The position numbers and the translations under genes were made by a program. The notes beneath the pieces were generated by a model, which saw only the letters and a list, made by a program, of their open reading frames with translations, had not been told where the DNA came from and searched no databases. This document shows, piece after piece, positions 42,564-52,114 of a DNA stretch of 64,000 bases (its first letter is position 1; every line of letters starts with the position of its first letter). Source of the stretch: Streptomyces endocoffeicus. GTDB lineage: Bacteria > Actinomycetota > Actinomycetes > Streptomycetales > Streptomycetaceae. The DNA lies in NCBI RefSeq assembly GCF_016741935.1, contig NZ_JAERRG010000001.1, positions 558,001 to 622,000 on the forward strand. The letters run 5' to 3'.

Positions 42564-42922
42564 ACGTGGCGTACTGGATCGTCGCCGGTCCGCTCGCCCT
42601 CTTCTACCTCTACGGGGGCGGGGTGAAGGTGGTCCGGAGCCGTGAGCGGCTCCGGCCGATGATGGCCTGGGTGGACACCACGCCGATGGCGGCCGTCAGA
42701 GCCATCGGCGTGCTCGAAGTCCTCGGCGCGATCGGGCTGATCCTGCCCCCGCTGACCGGCATCGCGCCCTGGCTGGCCCTGGCCGCGGCCATCGGGTTCG
42801 TGATCCTGCAGATCGGCGCCACCAGAGTGCACCTGCGCCGGGGAGACCGCCAGGTGGCGCTCAACATCACGCTCTTTCTCACCGCGGCCGTGACCATCTG
42901 GCCGGCGACGACATGGCTGTGA
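42560..42922 (+). CDS. DoxX-like small membrane protein
   Basis: 120 residues with four hydrophobic segments: A-Y-W-I-V-A-G-P-L-A-L-F-Y near the start, and A-I-G-V-L-E-V-L-G-A-I-G-L-I-L-P central to the DoxX family. A GACGGG stretch lies before the ATG. DoxX-like proteins are inner-membrane proteins of poorly known redox or detoxification role. The divergent LysR gene and the palindrome between them suggest induction by a small molecule. Confidence 0.85.
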   Translation: MNVAYWIVAGPLALFYLYGGGVKVVRSRERLRPMMAWVDTTPMAAVRAIGVLEVLGAIGLILPPLTGIAPWLALAAAIGFVILQIGATRVHLRRGDRQVALNITLFLTAAVTIWPATTWL

Positions 42923-43082
42923 CATCGGGTCGAGGAGAGCCGCCGACGGTGTGCGGAACCACCGCGATGCCGATCCTGCCATGCGACGGCTCGGCGGACA
43001 CGGTCGGTGCGCTCCCGCGTGCGCCGGCCGTGGCGGTCGAGGGGAACGGGGAAACCACCGGGACGGCCCCGGTGCCCTTCGG

Positions 43083-44969
43083 TCAGGAGGACATGAAGTC
43101 GCGCACCGGCAGCGCTCGGTCCACGACGCGGACGTCGCCGATCCAGCCGTACATGATCTGGTCGATCTTCCCGCCGTACTCATAGCCGCCCAGCAGCCAG
43201 GGCAGCCCGAGGGTGGTGAGGCCGTTGGCCGGGGTCGAGGGGTTGCGCGCCACCGGGCAGCCGTTCACATACATCGTGGTGTGTCGTCCGTCGTTCACCA
43301 CGGCCGCGTGCCACCAGGTGTTCAGCGGCAGCTCATGGCTCCAGTTGGTGACCGCGCCGTCCTGGTTCAGCGGATAGACGGCCCACTGGAGCCCATGGCC
43401 GTCGGACAGCGAGAGAGTGACCACCGGCTCCTCCATGTCACCGCCGGTCTTTCCGGCTTGACCGCTGGGGCCCCGTCGGCCGAGCAGCCCCGACCAGGCG
43501 TTGCGCCCGCCGTCCCAGTCGGCGGGCAGCTTGAGGAACGCCTCGACGGTGTAGCCGGAGCGGAAGGTGGCGCCGTTCAGAGGAGCGCCGTCGGCTGTGC
43601 GCAGATAGGCGCCGCGCAGGGGGGACTTGACGCCGTGGAAGGAGAGACTGCCGTGTCCCGGCTGGTCCGGGTGGTGCTCATCGGACCAGATGAGGGAGTC
43701 GGCGGGGCTGCCGGGGACGGTGACCTTGGTGAGGTGGTTGCCACGGCCGGAGTGGTCGGTGATCCGGACGGAGTCCTCGACGGGCGCGCCGCCCCGGCCG
43801 CCCTGGTCGAAGCGCCAGTAGGCCACCGTGCCGGGGATGACCAGCCGGGAGGCGGGGCGGGCCGGGCGCGGTGCGGTGGGAGCGAATCCGGCGAAGCGCT
43901 GCTCGAAGTCGATCGGGACGCTGAAGTAGTCCTGGGAGCTGGTGCGTTCGATCTCTCCGCGCTCCAGCTCGTTCAGGTGGTCATCGGCGCGGTCCAGGAT
44001 CCACGGGGAGAGCGTCCGGACGTCGACGGTGTGGCGGGCCAGGTCGAACCGGTAGAGGCGGATCATCCCGGCGCCGCCGTAGTAGCGGTCCTGGTAGTTG
44101 GTGATGTGCAGATGGACGTCGTGGCCCACCTTGTTCTCGCGGACCGTGCGGGCCGGCGGCCAGTAGTGGCCGTTGAGCGTGAGGAATATCTGGTCGTGGT
44201 CGGCGATCAGCTCGTCCCAGAGCCACTGTCCATGGTCGGAGAACCGCGCCTCCTCGCCCTCGTGGTCCGCGTAGACCAGCTCGTGGGTGGTGAGGATGAC
44301 CGGAGTTTTGGGGTGGTTCGCGATGACCTCCCGCGCCCAGGTGATGCCCTTCGCGGAAGGGCGCCAGTCCAGGGCGAGCACCAGCCACTCCCGGCCCGCG
44401 GCGCGGAAGGTGTGGTACGTGTTGTAGCCGTCCGGGCTGGCGCCGCGGAACGAGGGCGAGGAGCGGTATCGCCGGGGGCCGAAGGTGTCCAGGTAGGGGG
44501 TGCGGCCCCGCTGGTCGTCGGTGGACGAGTCGAGGTCGTGGTTTCCGGCCACCACGCTGTAGGCCGCGCCCCGCTCGTCCAGGAGCCGGAAGGCCCGGTC
44601 GATCGGTCCGAGTTCGGAGACCTGCCCGTGCTCGGTGAGGTCGCCGAGGTGGGACAGGAAGACGATGTTCTCCTCGCGTGCGTGGCGGAGGAGATAGCGG
44701 AAGGACGCCTCCACCGGCGCCGGGTGGATGCTCTCGCCGTCGAAGAGGTACTGGGTGTCCGGCATGACGGCGACGGTGAATCTGAGGCTGTCGGGGTCGG
44801 GGTGCCAGGCGGGGGCACCCGCGGCGCCGGAGGCCGGTGCGGCCGCGGCGGGCGGCGCCACCTCCAGCCCGGTCATGGCCACACCCGCGCCGACGAGTCC
44901 GGTGGTGCGCAGGAAGGTGCGGCGGCCGGTTCCGGACTGCGGCTGATTGGTCTGACGGGGACTGCACAT
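43083..44969 (-). CDS. Tat-exported metallophosphoesterase with LamG-like domain
   Basis: 628 residues from ATG 44969, behind GTGGAG; ATG 44984 is an alternative. The Tat signal is G-R-R-T-F-L-R-T-T-G-L-V-G. The calcineurin-like domain shows M-P-D-T-Q, H-L-G-D-L-T, A-G-N-H-D-L and T-T-H-E, the metal-binding blocks. The last 200 residues form a LamG/concanavalin-type domain (V-A-Y-W-R-F-D ... Y-T-V-E-A-F-L-K and W-H-A-A-V-V-N-D-G). It probably cleaves phosphate esters outside the cell; the lectin-like part suggests a glycan or surface target. Confidence 0.88.
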   Translation of the reverse strand: MCSPRQTNQPQSGTGRRTFLRTTGLVGAGVAMTGLEVAPPAAAAPASGAAGAPAWHPDPDSLRFTVAVMPDTQYLFDGESIHPAPVEASFRYLLRHAREENIVFLSHLGDLTEHGQVSELGPIDRAFRLLDERGAAYSVVAGNHDLDSSTDDQRGRTPYLDTFGPRRYRSSPSFRGASPDGYNTYHTFRAAGREWLVLALDWRPSAKGITWAREVIANHPKTPVILTTHELVYADHEGEEARFSDHGQWLWDELIADHDQIFLTLNGHYWPPARTVRENKVGHDVHLHITNYQDRYYGGAGMIRLYRFDLARHTVDVRTLSPWILDRADDHLNELERGEIERTSSQDYFSVPIDFEQRFAGFAPTAPRPARPASRLVIPGTVAYWRFDQGGRGGAPVEDSVRITDHSGRGNHLTKVTVPGSPADSLIWSDEHHPDQPGHGSLSFHGVKSPLRGAYLRTADGAPLNGATFRSGYTVEAFLKLPADWDGGRNAWSGLLGRRGPSGQAGKTGGDMEEPVVTLSLSDGHGLQWAVYPLNQDGAVTNWSHELPLNTWWHAAVVNDGRHTTMYVNGCPVARNPSTPANGLTTLGLPWLLGGYEYGGKIDQIMYGWIGDVRVVDRALPVRDFMSS

Positions 44970-45142
44970 GGCGCTGCTCCACACAGTGGGACGGAAGGGG
45001 TGGAGCGCACGTTATGGATCCCGGGAACCCGGCCACAGGAAGATGTCCGGCAACGGCCGGGGAAGAGCACATGAATGGCTTCCATGTGCAGGGGTGGCAC
45101 CGGCCCGGGGTGGGCCGGTGTCCGGGGGTGGTGTGCAGTGTC

Positions 45143-45180
45143 CGCAACCGCCACGCCGGTGGGCGCAACCGCCACGCCGG
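45143..45180. repeat. 21-bp-spaced tandem repeat in intergenic region
   Basis: CGCAACCGCCACGCCGG occurs at 45143-45159 and 45164-45180, and a degenerate third copy follows. The region separates the phosphoesterase from the MFS transporter end. No hairpin or promoter is evident. Confidence 0.8.
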
Positions 45181-45211
45181 CGGACGCGGCCACCGCGCCG
45201 GCGGACACGGC

Positions 45212-46585
45212 TCAGTGGTGCAGATCCTCGGCGGTGAGGGTGTCCCGGGTCTCCGGCGCCCAGACCAGGCTGACGGCCGTTCCGAGCAGCAGCACCAGCG
45301 CCATCCACCCCATCGACCAGCCCGCGCCGAAGTGGCTCAGGCTGACCGGCAGCACGAAGGTGCCGATGGCGGACGCGACCCTGCTGGTGCCGTTGAGGAA
45401 GCCGACGCCGGAGCCGCGCAGCGCGGTGGGGAAGAGTTCCGCCGGATAGACCTGGGTGATGGTGGAGGCGCCGGCCATGACGAAGGTGTAGATCAGGAAG
45501 GGGACCATCAGCGCCCCGCTGGAGCCCTCGCTGAGCACGGCCATGGCCCCCAGACACAGCGTGAGGATCGCGAAGGTACCGATGGTGAACGGCCTGCGGC
45601 CCAGACGCTGCACCGGCCACAGCCCGATCACCCCGCCCAGCAGCAGGGCCAGGTTGAGCACCAGGTTCTGGGTGTCGGCCCCGGAGATGTTCAGGGTGGC
45701 CAGGATCTGCGGCATGAAGGTGTAGATGGCGAAGTAGGGCAGCACCTGGGCGCTGTAGAAGATGACACCGAACCAGGTCTTGGTCGCCTGGCCGCGGGCG
45801 AAGAGCTCACGGTAGCGCGCCGCGGGCGGCTGCGCGGCGGCCGCGGCCTCCGCGTCGGCGGCGGTGGCCCCGGACTGCCCCAGATAGGTGCGGCGGATCC
45901 GGGCGGCCTCGGCGCCGCGGCCACGGGCGGCCAGCCAACTCGGGGATTCGGGGATGCCGATCCGCAGCAGCAGCACCAGCAGGGCGGGCAGCGCTCCGCT
46001 GGCCAGCAGCCAGTACGCGGTGGTGCCGTTGATCGGGATGTACGTGCCCAGAACGTTGGCCAGTACGTAGCCGACGGTCCACAGCACGGTGAGCGAGCCC
46101 AGGAGGACACCGCGCAGCCGGCCGGGGACGAACTCGGAGAGCAGGGTCGGCCCGACGGCGTAGTCCGCGCCCAGACCGAAGCCGATCGCCAGCCGGAGCA
46201 GGAAGAGGACCAGCGGAGTGTGTGCCCAGAACTGGGCGGCGGAGGCGACCGCGATGAGTACGAAGTTGTAGAGGTACAGCTTCTGGCGTCCGATCACGTC
46301 CGCCACCCGCCCCAGCAGGATGCTGCCGAAGAACAGGCCGATCAGGGCGGACGCGCCGAGCAGGCCCTGCCAGACGCCGGACAGGTGCATGGTCTCGCCG
46401 AGTGCGGGCAGCACCGCGCCGATGACACCGAGGGCGTAGCCGTCGGAGAAGTTCGCCCCGAAGGTGGTGGCCGTCACCCGGATGTGGAAACCGGTGAGTG
46501 GCTCGGTCGAGGCGGAGCCCGACGCGGGCGCCGCCCCCCGCTCCCCCACCGTCCGCGCGTCCGCCGCCTCCGTGTCCACTGCCAC
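45212..46585 (-). CDS. MFS transporter (sugar porter/sialic acid-type)
   Basis: 457 residues from GTG 46585, chosen because GGGAGG lies just before it; GTG 46606 is an alternative without one. Twelve helices; MFS signatures G-R-V-A-D-V-I-G-R and G-F-G-L-G-A-D-Y with V-P-G-R-L-R-G and P-E-S-P-S-W-L. A paralogous gene runs off the end of the window at 62930. The same strand carries the phosphoesterase about 240 bases downstream. Likely imports an organic solute by proton symport; substrate unknown. Confidence 0.87.
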   Translation of the reverse strand: MAVDTEAADARTVGERGAAPASGSASTEPLTGFHIRVTATTFGANFSDGYALGVIGAVLPALGETMHLSGVWQGLLGASALIGLFFGSILLGRVADVIGRQKLYLYNFVLIAVASAAQFWAHTPLVLFLLRLAIGFGLGADYAVGPTLLSEFVPGRLRGVLLGSLTVLWTVGYVLANVLGTYIPINGTTAYWLLASGALPALLVLLLRIGIPESPSWLAARGRGAEAARIRRTYLGQSGATAADAEAAAAAQPPAARYRELFARGQATKTWFGVIFYSAQVLPYFAIYTFMPQILATLNISGADTQNLVLNLALLLGGVIGLWPVQRLGRRPFTIGTFAILTLCLGAMAVLSEGSSGALMVPFLIYTFVMAGASTITQVYPAELFPTALRGSGVGFLNGTSRVASAIGTFVLPVSLSHFGAGWSMGWMALVLLLGTAVSLVWAPETRDTLTAEDLHH

Positions 46586-46752
46586 GCCTGCCTCCCGGCC
46601 GTTCACCGTCTGGACGGCCCAGCATGCATGAATTCATACAGTCAAACAATAGGTTGATTGCAGATTCTCATTCACTGACGGTGAAGATCCATATGCGGCC
46701 CACCGGTCGGGCGGTGACACTGAGGGCACGTCTGAGCACGGACAGGTGGCCC

Positions 46753-47274
46753 ATGAACACCATCGAAGAGACGATCGAGGTCGCGGTCCCGGTACGCACC
46801 GCCTACAACCAGTGGACCCAGTTCAAGAGCTTTCCCCGGTTCATGTCCACGGTGAAGCGGGTCGAGCAGATCAGACCCGCGGTCACCGAGTGGGTCATCG
46901 CGTTCGGCCCGGTGCGCCGCACGTTCCAGGCGGAAATCGTGCGCCAGCGGCCGGACTCCTCCCTGGCGTGGCGGAGCCTCGAGCGGCGCCCCTCCCACCG
47001 GGGCGAGGTGTCGTTCCACCCCACGGCACCGGACCGGGCCCGGGTGACCTTGCGCCTCGAGGTCCATCGGCGCGGTGTCGCGGCCCTGCTCACGGGCGCC
47101 TCCTTTGGGGTCACACGCCGGGTGGTCCGGGACGAGCTCGGGCGCTTCAAGGAGTTCATCGAGGGGCTGGGCCAGGAGAGCGGGGCGTGGCGCGGGTCCA
47201 TCCACAACGGACACGTGCGGCCGACCGAACCGGAACCGCCCAGAAGCCGGGTTCCTCGCTGGCCCGTCGGCTGA
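46753..47274 (+). CDS. SRPBCC-family protein (polyketide cyclase/dehydrase fold)
   Basis: 173 residues from ATG 46753 behind ACAGGTGG. N-terminal I-E-E-T-I-E-V-A-V-P-V-R-T-A-Y-N-Q-W-T-Q-F and F-P-R-F-M are typical of the START/SRPBCC cavity fold. The C-terminus carries R-F-K-E-F-I-E. It likely binds a hydrophobic ligand or acts in stress response. It shares a promoter region with the divergent MFS gene, which contains the palindrome ATGAATTCAT at 46628-46637. Confidence 0.8.
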   Translation: MNTIEETIEVAVPVRTAYNQWTQFKSFPRFMSTVKRVEQIRPAVTEWVIAFGPVRRTFQAEIVRQRPDSSLAWRSLERRPSHRGEVSFHPTAPDRARVTLRLEVHRRGVAALLTGASFGVTRRVVRDELGRFKEFIEGLGQESGAWRGSIHNGHVRPTEPEPPRSRVPRWPVG

Positions 47275-47318
47275 CCCTCGTCCGAGAGCCCGGCCGACCC
47301 TCGTCCGAGAGCCCGGCC
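47273..47318. repeat. 23-bp tandem duplication
   Basis: GACCCTCGTCCGAGAGCCCG and three more bases are repeated exactly at 47273-47295 and 47296-47318; a partial third copy follows. The first copy overlaps the stop codon of the SRPBCC gene, and the array fills most of the gap to the next start. Confidence 0.9.
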
Positions 47319-47348
47319 GGCCCTCGTCACAAGAGAGCGAGACACCTG

Positions 47349-49661
47349 ATGAAGAAGGCGCCGAGACACGAACCGGATGAACGGCTCTCCACCACTCCGC
47401 CCAAGAAGTGGGCGGCGGGCGTGCCCGCGGTAACCCATGCGCTGGAGTACTCCCTGGAGGAGACGACGGTCCGGCGCACCGCGACCACGCTGCTGACCAT
47501 GAACCAGGTGGCCGGCATCGACTGCCCCGGCTGCGCCTGGGCCGACCCCGCCCCCGGCCATCGGCACCGCAACGAATACTGCGAGAACGGCGCCAAGCAC
47601 ATCAACGACGAGGCGACGGCGCGGCGCGTCACCGCGGACTTCTTCCGCGGGCACTCGGTCTCCGAGCTCGACCGCCGCTCCGACCTGTGGCTGAACCAGC
47701 AGGGCCGGCTCACCGCACCGATGGTCAAGCGGCCGGACGCCGACCACTACGAGCCGATCAGCTGGCATGACGCCCTGGGGCTGCTGTCGGAGGAGCTGAC
47801 GTCGCTGGACTCCCCCGACGAGGCGGTGTTCTACACCTCGGGCCGGGCCAGCAATGAGTCCGCCTTCGTGCTGCAGCTCTTCGCCAGGGCGTTCGGCACC
47901 AACAACCTGCCCGACTGCAGCAACATGTGCCATGAGTCCAGTGGCTTCGCGCTGCACGAGACCTTGGGCACGGGCAAGGGCACGGTGAGCCTGGACGATA
48001 TCCACCAGGCCGACCTGATCTTCCTGGTGGGCCAGAACCCGGGCACCAACCATCCGCGACAGCTCTCCGCACTGGAGCGGGCGAAACTCAACGGCGGCCG
48101 CGTCATCGCGGTGAACACACTGCCGGAGGCCGGACTGCTGCGGTTCAAGAACCCGCAGCGGGTCCGCGGGGTGATCGGGCCCGGTACCCGTATCGCCGAC
48201 CGTTTCCTCCACATCCGCAGCGGTGGCGACCTCGCGCTGTTCCAGGGCCTGAACCGGCTGCTGCTGGAGGCGGAGGACGCCCGGCCGGGCACCGTGCTCG
48301 ACCACGATTTCATCCGCTCCAGCACCAGCGGCTTCGAGGAGTTCTCCCGGCACGTCCGCGCCATCGCCTGGGACGACATCCTGACCGCCACCGGACTGAC
48401 CCGCCAGGAGATCGAGCAGGTGCGGGACGCGGTCCTGGGCAGCAAGCGCGTCATCGTCTGCTGGGCCATGGGGGTGACGCAGCAGCGGCACGGTGTCCCC
48501 ACCGTCAGGGAGATCGTGAACTTCCTGATGCTGCGCGGAAACCTCGGCAGGGCCGGTGCCGGGGCCTGCCCGGTGCGTGGCCACAGCAATGTGCAGGGCG
48601 ACCGCACGATGGGCATCTGGGAGCAGATGCCGGACTCCTTCCTGGACGCGCTTCAGCGCGAGTTCGGCTTCGATCCGCCCCGCGCCCACGGGCTGGACTC
48701 GGTGAACTCGATCAGGGCCATGCGCGAGGGCCGTATCAGGGTCTTCGTCTCCCTCGCGGGCAACTTCGTCCGGGCCGCTCCGGACACCGCGGTCACCGAG
48801 GAGGCCATGCGGCGATGCCGCCTCACCGCCCATATCTCCACCAAGCTCAACAGGTCCCACACGGTCTGCGGCCGGACCGCGCTCATCCTGCCGACCCTGG
48901 GCCGTACCGAACGGGACATCCAGCCCAGTGGCGAGCAGTTCGTCACCGTGGAGAACTCGATGAGCGAGGTGCACACCTCCTACGGTCGCCTCGATCCGGC
49001 CTCCAAGCTGCTGCTCAGCGAGGTCGCCATCCTGTGCCGGCTGGCGCGCCACACCCTCGGTGGCAAGGCCGGCATCCCCTGGGATCGGTTCGAGGCCGAC
49101 TACGGGGCGATCCGCCACCACATCTCCCGCATCGTGCCGGGTTTCCACGACTTCAACCGGCGAGTGGCGCGCCCCGGTGGCATCAGGCTGCCGAACCCGG
49201 TGAACGAGGGGGTGTTCGCCACTGCCACCGGCAGGGCGCTGTTCACCCGCAACGCCTGGGACATGTCGCGTGCCCCGGAGGGCCACCTGCTGCTGCAGAC
49301 CCTGCGCTCGCACGACCAGTGGAACACCATCCCCTACACGGACAACGACCGCTATCGGGGCATTCACGGACGCCGCAGGGTGGTACTGGTCAATCCCTCG
49401 GACATGGCCCAACTCGGACTCGTCAAAGGGCAGTTCGTGGACCTCGTGGGCGTGTGGACCGATGGTGTGGAGCGCCGTGCGGAGGACTTCGAGGTGGTCC
49501 CGTATCCCACCGCACGCGGCTGCGCCGCCTCGTACTACCCCGAGACCAACGTCCTGGTGCCGCTCGACAGTGTGGCCGAGTTCAGCAACCAACCGACGTC
49601 GAAGGGGGTCGTGGTCCGTCTGGAGGCTCGTGCCGCCGCGGCAGGACTTCCCCGCTCCTGA
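47349..49661 (+). CDS. FdhF/YdeP-family molybdopterin oxidoreductase
   Basis: 770 residues from ATG 47349. The N-terminal cysteines C59, C62 (C-P-G-C-A-W) and C78 (Y-C-E-N-G) are the YdeP-type iron-sulfur set. The Mo-bis-PGD domains follow with Y-T-S-G-R-A-S-N-E, D-C-S-N-M-C-H-E-S-S-G, G-Q-N-P-G-T-N-H-P and S-G-E-Q-F-V-T-V-E-N. The E. coli homologue is linked to acid resistance, but the substrate of the family is unknown. It follows the SRPBCC gene in the same direction and may share its transcript. Confidence 0.9.
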   Translation: MKKAPRHEPDERLSTTPPKKWAAGVPAVTHALEYSLEETTVRRTATTLLTMNQVAGIDCPGCAWADPAPGHRHRNEYCENGAKHINDEATARRVTADFFRGHSVSELDRRSDLWLNQQGRLTAPMVKRPDADHYEPISWHDALGLLSEELTSLDSPDEAVFYTSGRASNESAFVLQLFARAFGTNNLPDCSNMCHESSGFALHETLGTGKGTVSLDDIHQADLIFLVGQNPGTNHPRQLSALERAKLNGGRVIAVNTLPEAGLLRFKNPQRVRGVIGPGTRIADRFLHIRSGGDLALFQGLNRLLLEAEDARPGTVLDHDFIRSSTSGFEEFSRHVRAIAWDDILTATGLTRQEIEQVRDAVLGSKRVIVCWAMGVTQQRHGVPTVREIVNFLMLRGNLGRAGAGACPVRGHSNVQGDRTMGIWEQMPDSFLDALQREFGFDPPRAHGLDSVNSIRAMREGRIRVFVSLAGNFVRAAPDTAVTEEAMRRCRLTAHISTKLNRSHTVCGRTALILPTLGRTERDIQPSGEQFVTVENSMSEVHTSYGRLDPASKLLLSEVAILCRLARHTLGGKAGIPWDRFEADYGAIRHHISRIVPGFHDFNRRVARPGGIRLPNPVNEGVFATATGRALFTRNAWDMSRAPEGHLLLQTLRSHDQWNTIPYTDNDRYRGIHGRRRVVLVNPSDMAQLGLVKGQFVDLVGVWTDGVERRAEDFEVVPYPTARGCAASYYPETNVLVPLDSVAEFSNQPTSKGVVVRLEARAAAAGLPRS

Positions 49662-49859
49662 CCCGGATCACCCATCCGACCAGGCCCGTTGCCCGGCATG
49701 AGCAGTCCCCGGAGGCCGGGTGGGAGGAGATCGGCACCCGGTTCTACGATCGGACACGACCAAGGTACGTGCACGGGCCAGCGGTTGACCGGCCGGCCGC
49801 GTCGTGCCACGCGGAAGGGCGGCCGCCGGTGGCCACGGGGGACCACAAGGATGGGTGAC

Positions 49860-50699
49860 GTGAGTGAACGCCGGACGGCATCAAGTGCCTCGCCGGCCGT
49901 GGGGCGGGCGCTGGATGTCCTTCTGCACCTCGCCGGCCGCTCGGGGCCGGTTCGGGCATCGGCGCTGGCCAGAGACCTGGAGATGCCGCGCTCGTCGCTC
50001 TACCACATCCTCGCGGTCCTGGTTGATCGCGGGTTTGTCACCTATGTCCCGGAGGAGCAGGCATACGGTCTGGGCATGGCGTCCTTCGAAATCGGCTCCG
50101 CCTACTTGCGGCACGAGCCCCTGAAGCGACTCGCCCGCCCCATTCTGCGCAACCTGTCGAACCGGCTCGGCCAGTCGGTGCACCTGGGCATCCTCTACGG
50201 CGCCGAGACGGTCTACCTCCTCAAGGAGCGGCCGCCGAGAGGCCATTCCGGGTGCACCGATGCCACGCCCGTCACCGACGTCGGTGTCCGGCTGCCGGCC
50301 CACCTCACGGCCAACGGCCGTGCGATCCTGGCCCACGCCGGCGAGGCGCACCTCCGGGCGGTCTTCCCCCGGCCGGGGGATCTCGTCACCCGCACCGGCA
50401 GAGGCCCCCGGTCGCTGGCGGAGCTGCGGAACCTGCTGGCACGGGACCGTGAGCGCGGCTGGTCGGAGGAGGTCGAGCTGGTCTCCGATGGGCTCCGGTC
50501 GATAGGGGTGCCGGCGTTCGACCACAACGAGCGGCCCATAGCCGCCGTCAGCAGCACATGGCGGCGCCACCACCACCGGCATGAAGCGGATCATGTGCGG
50601 GACATCCTGCAACAGGGCGCGGCACGGCTGACGGCGGCGGTGGCCGGCCACGCACCCCACGCCAACGGAACGGACGGCGCGCCGGACGGCGCACAGTGA
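49860..50699 (+). CDS. IclR-family regulator
   Basis: 279 residues from GTG 49860, for which AAGG at a good distance lies upstream; ATG 49851 is an in-frame alternative. The HTH reads P-A-V-G-R-A-L-D-V-L-L-H-L-A, R-S-S-L-Y-H-I-L-A-V-L. The IclR effector domain covers the rest (L-T-A-N-G-R-A-I-L-A). The agmatinase-type gene follows in the same direction, with a perfect palindrome between them, so it is the likely target. Confidence 0.9.
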   Translation: MSERRTASSASPAVGRALDVLLHLAGRSGPVRASALARDLEMPRSSLYHILAVLVDRGFVTYVPEEQAYGLGMASFEIGSAYLRHEPLKRLARPILRNLSNRLGQSVHLGILYGAETVYLLKERPPRGHSGCTDATPVTDVGVRLPAHLTANGRAILAHAGEAHLRAVFPRPGDLVTRTGRGPRSLAELRNLLARDRERGWSEEVELVSDGLRSIGVPAFDHNERPIAAVSSTWRRHHHRHEADHVRDILQQGAARLTAAVAGHAPHANGTDGAPDGAQ

Positions 50700-50773
50700 G
50701 CGGCCGTCGCAGACGCCTTCGCCACGTGGCGGAAAGATGAAGGGCCTCTGACCAAGGCGTTCACGGAACGAGC

Positions 50774-50789
50774 TTCTCGGATCCGAGAA
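50774..50789. promoter_or_regulatory. Perfect 16-bp palindrome, putative IclR operator
   Basis: TTCTCGGATCCGAGAA is fully self-complementary. It stands between the IclR gene and the agmatinase-type gene, about 160 bases before the latter. Binding by the IclR protein is inferred from position. Confidence 0.55.
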
Positions 50790-50887
50790 ACCCCGACCAC
50801 CTGGCTGGCTCCTGGCGTATGCGCCACGTGTCATGGGCACGGAACTCCCCTGATCGTCCACGCACCACGGCCTCCCACGGGCCGGCA

Positions 50888-50957
50888 CTCCCCCGCACAG
50901 ACGCACACCCCCACACAGACGCACTCCCCCACAGATGCACTCCCCCCACAGATGAAG
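50888..50957. repeat. Degenerate C-rich tandem repeat across the agmatinase-type start
   Basis: Four imperfect copies of a unit like CCCCCACAGATGCACT run into the start codon; the ATG at 50952 is part of the last copy. The extra ATG in the preceding copy shows how repeat slippage could create the start. Confidence 0.65.
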
Positions 50958-51971
50958 GATCCAGCACCGACCATGACCGCGCCCCCTCCCGACGCGACCA
51001 GGCCCGTCCCGCCCCAGGAGACCGACGCCACCCTGCACTTCACGGGCCCAGCCACCTTCGGCCGCGTCCCTCGTCTGGACCAGGTCGGCACCGCGGACAT
51101 CGCCGTGGTCGGGGTGCCGTTCGACGCCGGTGTCTCCTACCGGCCCGGGGCCCGCTTCGGGGCGAACGCCGTCCGGGAGGCGTCGCGCCAGTTGCGCCCC
51201 TACAACCCGGCCCTGGACGTGTACCCGTTTCACTACGCCCAGGTCGCCGACGCCGGTGACATCACCGCCAATCCGCACAACATCGACGAGGCCGTCGAGA
51301 GCATCGAGGCGGGCGCGGACGCTCTGCTGTCCACGGGCGCGCAGCTGATGACACTGGGCGGCGACCACACCATCGCGCTCCCGCTCCTGCGCTCGGTGGC
51401 CCGCCGCCACGGCCCGGTGGCACTGCTGCACTTCGACGCGCACCTGGACACCTGGGACTCCCACTTCGGCGCCCAGTACACCCATGGGACTCCGTTCCGC
51501 CGCGCGGTCGAGGAGGGCCTCCTCGACACCTCCGCGCTCTCCCACGTCGGCACCCGCGGCTCGCTGTACTGCAAGGAGGACCTGGACGAGGACACCAAGC
51601 TGGGCTTCGGGATCGTCACCGCGGCCGATGTGATGCGACGCGGGGTCGACGAGGTGGTGGAGCAGCTCAAGGAGCGCATCGGCACCCGGCCGCTGTACAT
51701 CTCCGTGGACATCGATGTCCTGGATCCCGCACACGCCCCCGGCACCGGCACCCCCGAGGCGGGCGGCCTCACCTCGCGGGAGCTGCTGGAGATCGTGCGC
51801 GGGCTCACCGATTGCTATGTGGTCTCCGCCGATCTGGTCGAGGTCGCCCCGGCGTACGACCACGCCGAGATCACCTCCGTGGCCGCCTCGCACACCGCGT
51901 ATGAGCTGATCACCCTCATGTCCCGGCAGATCGCCTTCTTCCGCTGGGTGGAGGAGAACAAGCCGTCGTGA
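50952..51971 (+). CDS. Agmatinase/ureohydrolase-family enzyme
   Basis: 339 residues from ATG 50952; ATG 50973 (332 residues) is an alternative with AAGGA 13 bases upstream. All manganese-binding motifs are present: [19 protein letters not shown] and S-V-D-I-D-V-L-D-P. The family cleaves agmatine, guanidinobutyrate, guanidinopropionate or arginine to urea plus an amine. The IclR neighbour suggests a catabolic role. The esterase gene follows in the same direction. Confidence 0.9.
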   Translation: MKDPAPTMTAPPPDATRPVPPQETDATLHFTGPATFGRVPRLDQVGTADIAVVGVPFDAGVSYRPGARFGANAVREASRQLRPYNPALDVYPFHYAQVADAGDITANPHNIDEAVESIEAGADALLSTGAQLMTLGGDHTIALPLLRSVARRHGPVALLHFDAHLDTWDSHFGAQYTHGTPFRRAVEEGLLDTSALSHVGTRGSLYCKEDLDEDTKLGFGIVTAADVMRRGVDEVVEQLKERIGTRPLYISVDIDVLDPAHAPGTGTPEAGGLTSRELLEIVRGLTDCYVVSADLVEVAPAYDHAEITSVAASHTAYELITLMSRQIAFFRWVEENKPS

Positions 51972-52114
51972 ACACACGACCCCGCGTCGTGCCTTCGGCC
52001 GATCAAGAGATCATCTGTCGCTGAATCCTCGCTTTCACCCCTTGCTCTGGCTCATATGCGCCGCTCGGCATAGAACGAGACCGGAACGTCGGTGACGCGA
52101 GAGAGGTGGAGACG

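Noticed and set aside
46803..49592. 929-codon open frame on the minus strand opposite the molybdoenzyme gene
   Set aside because: High-GC codon bias keeps antisense frames open; the translation has no recognisable domain, and the plus-strand gene has clear family motifs.
50888..50957. C-rich repeats considered as a CRISPR array
   Set aside because: Units are 16-20 bases, degenerate and directly adjacent, without spacers or cas genes.
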